Of a stretch of DNA of 34,653 nucleotides, positions 31,409 through 34,653 are shown piece by piece (the first letter of the stretch is position 1; each line of letters starts with the position of its first letter). The notes under the pieces are model-generated. The model did no database searches, had not been told where the DNA came from, and saw nothing but the letters and a program-made list of their open reading frames with translations. Origin of the DNA: JBKHJA01 sp046538375 (lineage in GTDB: Bacteria > Acidobacteriota > Aminicenantia > Aminicenantales > Aminicenantaceae); assembly GCA_046538375.1 (NCBI GenBank), contig JBKHJA010000014.1:1-34653 (forward strand). Reading direction: 5' to 3'. A program made the position numbers and the translations under genes.

Positions 31409-32395
31409 ATGAAAAAAGTCAGCTTAGAACTCGGCAGCGGCGGTAAGATGACGAGAGATTTTATCGCCCGGCATATCGTCAAAAACTTTAAAAACCCCTT
31501 TCTGGAGGCACTCACCGACGCCGCCCATCTTCCTCCTAAAATTGCCTTCACCACTGACAGTTATGTGGTTGATCCTCTGTTTTTTCCGGGAGGTGATATC
31601 GGGACCCTCTGTGTAAACGGCACCGTCAATGACCTGGTGGTTTCAGGAGCCCGGCCCCGTTTCATTTCGCTCTCTCTTATTCTGGAGGAAGGTTTAGCCT
31701 GGGATGAGCTGGAAAGAATCCTCAAGTCCACAGCCAAAGCTGCCAGAAAGGCCCAGGTGGAGATCACCACGGGAGATACCAAAGTGGTGAGAAGAGGTCA
31801 GGGCGATAAAATCTTTATCAATACCTCTGGAGTGGGAATGATCATAGCCAAGCCGGCGGTTCAAAAAATCCGGCCCGGTGATAAAATTCTCCTCACCGGC
31901 ACACTGGGAGAACACAGTGCGGCGGTGATGCTGGCCAGAGGAGATTTTGGACTGGAAGCCAAAGTCAAGAGCGACTGTGCCCCGCTGAACTTTCTTCTGC
32001 CGCTCTGGAAGCAAGGTGTTCTGTGGATGAGAGATATCACCCGCGGCGGCCTGGCTACCATACTCTCAGAATTGGCCGAGAGCAGGCCTTTCTCCCTTAT
32101 CCTGCAGGAGGAAAAAATTCCTCTTTCCCGCCCAGTAAGAGGAGCCGCAGAACTTCTGGGAATCGACCCTCTTTATCTGGCCTGTGAAGGAAGAGCCGTG
32201 CTGGTGGTTCCTGAGAAAAAAGCAGACAGAATACTCCAGCAGATAAGAAGAAACCCTTTAGGGAAAAAAGCTCAGATCATCGGTCAGGTGGAAGATAAAA
32301 TCGGAAAACCCGGAGAGCTTCTTCTTTCCACTCTTACCGGAGGTTTGAGGCTGCTGGAACCTTTGACCTCTGAACTTCTCCCCCGCATCTGCTGA
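31409..32395 (+). CDS. hypE: Hydrogenase maturation protein HypE
   Basis: A 328-residue PurM/AIR-synthase-fold enzyme that dehydrates the carbamoyl group on its C-terminal cysteine to thiocyanate in an ATP-dependent step, supplying the cyanide ligands. It starts with SLELGSGGKMTRDFI and contains FTTDSYVVDPLFFPGGDIGTLCVNGTVNDL, TGDTKVVRRGQGDKIFINTSGVG and MRDITRGGLATILSELAE. It ends in LLPRIC, the essential PRIC tail. Sixty-eight nt separate it from hypD; AAGGAAC precedes the ATG. It completes the hypCDE set. Confidence 0.96.
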   Translation: MKKVSLELGSGGKMTRDFIARHIVKNFKNPFLEALTDAAHLPPKIAFTTDSYVVDPLFFPGGDIGTLCVNGTVNDLVVSGARPRFISLSLILEEGLAWDELERILKSTAKAARKAQVEITTGDTKVVRRGQGDKIFINTSGVGMIIAKPAVQKIRPGDKILLTGTLGEHSAAVMLARGDFGLEAKVKSDCAPLNFLLPLWKQGVLWMRDITRGGLATILSELAESRPFSLILQEEKIPLSRPVRGAAELLGIDPLYLACEGRAVLVVPEKKADRILQQIRRNPLGKKAQIIGQVEDKIGKPGELLLSTLTGGLRLLEPLTSELLPRIC

Positions 32396-32417
32396 CAAAC
32401 ACACTGATTTTATCTTT

Positions 32418-32472
32418 AAAAGGGTGAGGATTGACTCTGGAAGCATCTTTTTACCCCGAAAAAAAAGATGAT
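32418..32472. repeat. GGGTGAGG fragment plus short stem-loop after hypE
   Basis: AAAAGGGTGAGGATT matches the start of the 29751 element and nothing more. CATCTTTTT (about 32443-32451) then pairs with AAAAAGATG (about 32462-32470) across a short loop. The segment GAAGCATCTTTTT also resembles, inverted, GAAAAAAGATGCTTC at 12383-12397. No T-tract follows the stem on the forward strand, so I do not call it an intrinsic terminator. Confidence 0.4.
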
Positions 32473-32484
32473 TACATTAACTCT

Positions 32485-32513
32485 TTTCATATTGTAAAAA
32501 AAAATATATATTC
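32485..32513 (+). promoter_or_regulatory. Possible promoter for the glycosidase-like gene
   Basis: TTTTCA (about 32484-32489) and TATATT (about 32507-32512) are separated by 17 nt across a run of nine A residues. The -35 is only 4/6, and AT-richness makes chance matches likely. The ATG is at 32532. Confidence 0.3.
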
Positions 32514-32531
32514 AATCCGTGCGGGTATAAA

Positions 32532-34610
32532 ATGAGAAAAAAAGTCAAAATTTTCTTACTCATTCTTATCCCTGTCATGCTGGCCTCCACTGCAATGTTT
32601 CTGATCACTGACCGGCTTTCCCGCGTACCCCTGGAAAAAAGAGACTATTCTGCCCGCATCGAACCAGAGAAAAAAAATCACTCCTCGTTTGAAGGAACCA
32701 GAGTGGAAGTGCCTTTTAAAATCACCAACACAGGATGGGCGGTGTGGACTTCAGAAGGCGCCAATCCCTATCTTTTCTCCTATCATCTTATGGATGAAAA
32801 GGACAAAATGCTCCGGTACGACAACCGCCGCTTCCCCCTCCCCCAAAAGGTCAAGCCCGGGCAGTCTGTTCACCTGACTGTTCCCATCATCAGCCCTCTT
32901 GAGAAAGGAGCCTACATCCTGGAATGGGACATGGTCAGGGAAGGGATGGCCTGGTTTGCAGATCACGGTTCCAAAACCGCCAGCACCTCTCTTCTGGTCA
33001 AACAGAAAAAGTGGCCGGAGGATGAATACACTCTGGGACTGGATGACGGCCCATACACAAAATTCCGTACCTCCATCCAGGAGTTCAACCGGATTCACCA
33101 GCTCATTCGCATCACTCTGGCTGAAAATGAGGTTGAATTCCGAGGAAAAACAGGAAAAGTGTGCGGATTTTCAGCAGGAAAGGACTACCCCCAGATCTGG
33201 CTGAGAGATGCCAACACCACATGCTGGGCAGCCCGCTATTTCTACCAGGAAGCCTACATCCTTTCCTGGCTGGAAGAGCACCTTTCTTTCCAGGAAAAAG
33301 ATGGATCCCTTAAAGACTGGGTGGACTCCAGGGGAAACTCAGACAAGAACACCACCGAGACCGACCAGGAAACAAGTGCGGTCCAGGCCGCCTACCAGGT
33401 CTTTGAGCTTGTGGGTTCCCGGTGGCTGGAAAAGTCCATTCAAGGAGAAAAAATCATCCACAGGCTGGAACGGGCTTTGGATTTTGTCCTTTCCCTCCGC
33501 CTGGACAGAGAAACTGGACTTCTCCGGGGCGCCCATACTCCTGACTGGGGGGATGTGGATATGGTGGATTCTGATTCCCGGGCTGTCTACGTGGACAAAA
33601 GAACCCACTGGACCGCTGACATCTACGACCAGAGCATGTTCTATCAAGCCTGCCTTCATCTGGTCCGCATGCTGGAAGCCTTAGGCCAGAAAAAAAAGGC
33701 TGAATTCTGGGAGAATAAGGCCCAGATGATCAGGAAAAACACAGACCAGCGGCTGTGGCAGGAAGAGAAAGGTTTTTACAGGATTCACATCCACCTGGAT
33801 TCTCTGCAGCATGACTTTGATGAACACAACATGTTCGCCATGGGAGGAAATGCCCAGGCCATCCTTTCTGGATTGGCCGACCAGGAAAAATCACGCAGGA
33901 TCATCCAGGAAAGCCTGAAAAGGCAGAAAAAATTCGCCGTCTCCACCATAAGCGGCACTCTCCTCCCTCCTTACCCCAAGAAGGTGTTCCAGCATCCTCT
34001 GGTAGATGATCCCTACGAGTATCAGAACGGCGGACAATGGGATTGGTTTGGAGGAAGGCTCATCTCCGCCATGTTCGATCAGGGATTCAGCCGTCTGGCC
34101 ACCCAGAAATTGATAGAAATCCTCAGGAAGAACCTGGCTAACAGGACCTTCTATGAATGGGACTCCAAGGATGGTGTGGGCCAGGGAAGCGAATTTTTCT
34201 GCGGCAGCGCAGGAAGTTTGAGCAAAGCCATATGGGAAGGCTATTTCGGGGTCAAGTTAGGGAAAAACCGCCTGGATCTCGAACCCAGGGCAGGAAAGGA
34301 TGATGCCAGGATTCACCTGTACCTCCCGGCCAGCCGCACTTTCATAGCCTATGAATACAGATTCCATGATCATCCTTCCCGCATCACCATGCGCTACAAC
34401 AGCAATTTCTCAGGAAAAGGCCGGATAAAAATTCTCAACCCCTGGCTCCATAAAAATCTAAAAGGGAGGGACTGGGAAAAGGTTTTGAAGGCTCAAATCG
34501 ACGGCCAACCCAAAGATTTCTGGCTGGAGAGAAAAAATGAGGATCAATTCATCTGTGTGGAAACAGATTTTGCCGATCATCTCCTCCACATCGAATTCCT
34601 CTCCGACTAG
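32532..34610 (+). CDS. Membrane-anchored six-hairpin glycosidase-like protein
   Basis: A 692-residue protein. Residues 5-25 form an uncleaved signal anchor. Residues 45-160 look like an immunoglobulin-like beta domain (VEVPFKITNTGWAVWTS ... VHLTVPIISPLEKGAYILEWDMV). Residues about 205-600 are rich in helices and resemble the (alpha/alpha)6 barrel of glycogen-debranching/GH63-type enzymes: YPQIWLRDANTTCWAARYF, DQETSAVQAAYQVF, GAHTPDWGDVDMVDSD, YQNGGQWDWFGGRLISAMFDQGF and SEFFCGSAGSLSKAIWEGYFG. A beta-rich tail follows. The acidic residues in the WGDVDMVDSD region are candidate catalysts. The family number and substrate are uncertain; a periplasmic glycan is inferred. It stands alone after hypE. 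Confidence 0.75.
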   Translation: MRKKVKIFLLILIPVMLASTAMFLITDRLSRVPLEKRDYSARIEPEKKNHSSFEGTRVEVPFKITNTGWAVWTSEGANPYLFSYHLMDEKDKMLRYDNRRFPLPQKVKPGQSVHLTVPIISPLEKGAYILEWDMVREGMAWFADHGSKTASTSLLVKQKKWPEDEYTLGLDDGPYTKFRTSIQEFNRIHQLIRITLAENEVEFRGKTGKVCGFSAGKDYPQIWLRDANTTCWAARYFYQEAYILSWLEEHLSFQEKDGSLKDWVDSRGNSDKNTTETDQETSAVQAAYQVFELVGSRWLEKSIQGEKIIHRLERALDFVLSLRLDRETGLLRGAHTPDWGDVDMVDSDSRAVYVDKRTHWTADIYDQSMFYQACLHLVRMLEALGQKKKAEFWENKAQMIRKNTDQRLWQEEKGFYRIHIHLDSLQHDFDEHNMFAMGGNAQAILSGLADQEKSRRIIQESLKRQKKFAVSTISGTLLPPYPKKVFQHPLVDDPYEYQNGGQWDWFGGRLISAMFDQGFSRLATQKLIEILRKNLANRTFYEWDSKDGVGQGSEFFCGSAGSLSKAIWEGYFGVKLGKNRLDLEPRAGKDDARIHLYLPASRTFIAYEYRFHDHPSRITMRYNSNFSGKGRIKILNPWLHKNLKGRDWEKVLKAQIDGQPKDFWLERKNEDQFICVETDFADHLLHIEFLSD

Positions 34611-34653
34611 ATTCAGACTTTGAAGATGTCCCAAAGCGACGTGATTGTAAGAA

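Noticed and set aside
32443..32470. Intrinsic terminator after hypE
   Set aside because: The stem is AT-rich and no T-tract follows on the forward strand.

Overview
The window looks like a chromosomal stretch of a Gram-negative, probably anaerobic bacterium. The envelope genes support this: a TonB-ExbB-ExbD system, SecD/SecF/YajC and an RseP-type protease. hypC-hypD-hypE implies a [NiFe]-hydrogenase elsewhere, and isoprenoids come from the MEP pathway (dxr, ispG). AlkP-superfamily proteins ending in LxSLGYI and intergenic palindromes with a GGGACATGTACC-like core remind me of Acidobacteriota/Aminicenantota-type genomes. That placement is from memory and is not proven by the sequence.

Layout. 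1-1160: two near-identical direct repeats flank a small exported glycine-zipper gene. 1164-6272: a forward cluster of an SLC13-type permease, an APS-kinase-like protein and two membrane-anchored AlkP-superfamily hydrolases. It looks like a sulfate module, but the signature residues of all four members deviate from the canonical ones. 6300-6377: tRNA-Arg(CCU) on the minus strand. 6537-9524: recD2 and a DUF62 (SAM hydrolase/halogenase family) gene, minus strand. 9609-11258: a polytopic AlkP-fold protein that seems to have lost its active site. 11274-12144: lepB with a small membrane-protein gene in front of it, behind a recognisable promoter. 12563-17877: ychF-like, tgt, yajC, secD, secF, tightly packed. 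17952-19914: tonB-exbB-exbD behind its own promoter. 19958-22010: a ParB-like gene overlapping a SplB-like radical SAM gene, minus strand. 22330-23997: a nucleoside-phosphorylase-like gene and a 2-hydroxyacid dehydrogenase. 23994-29547: minus-strand uppS-cdsA-dxr-rseP-ispG, covering isoprenoid precursors, undecaprenyl carrier, CDP-diacylglycerol and site-2 protease. 29992-32395: hypC-hypD-hypE. 32532-34610: a membrane-anchored six-hairpin glycosidase-like protein.

The intergenic gaps hold much of the unusual material. A ~140-nt imperfect hairpin element occurs twice (12227-12363 and 22076-22215), with a collapsed third copy near 29672. All three sit between divergent genes. Two base-pair positions differ between the full copies and remain paired. 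A second element, just upstream of hypC (29751-29905), folds on paper into a three-arm structure whose outer stem has two competing registers. A third family is the GGGACATGT palindromes (1-93, 806-897, 6441-6536, 25194-25308).

Several translation starts were moved downstream of the longest reading frame, using family alignment and Shine-Dalgarno or promoter evidence (AlkP-like 9609, lepB 11975, ispG 25142, dxr 27842, uppS 29547, hypC 29992). No insertion sequence, prophage, CRISPR array, rRNA or replication origin was seen.
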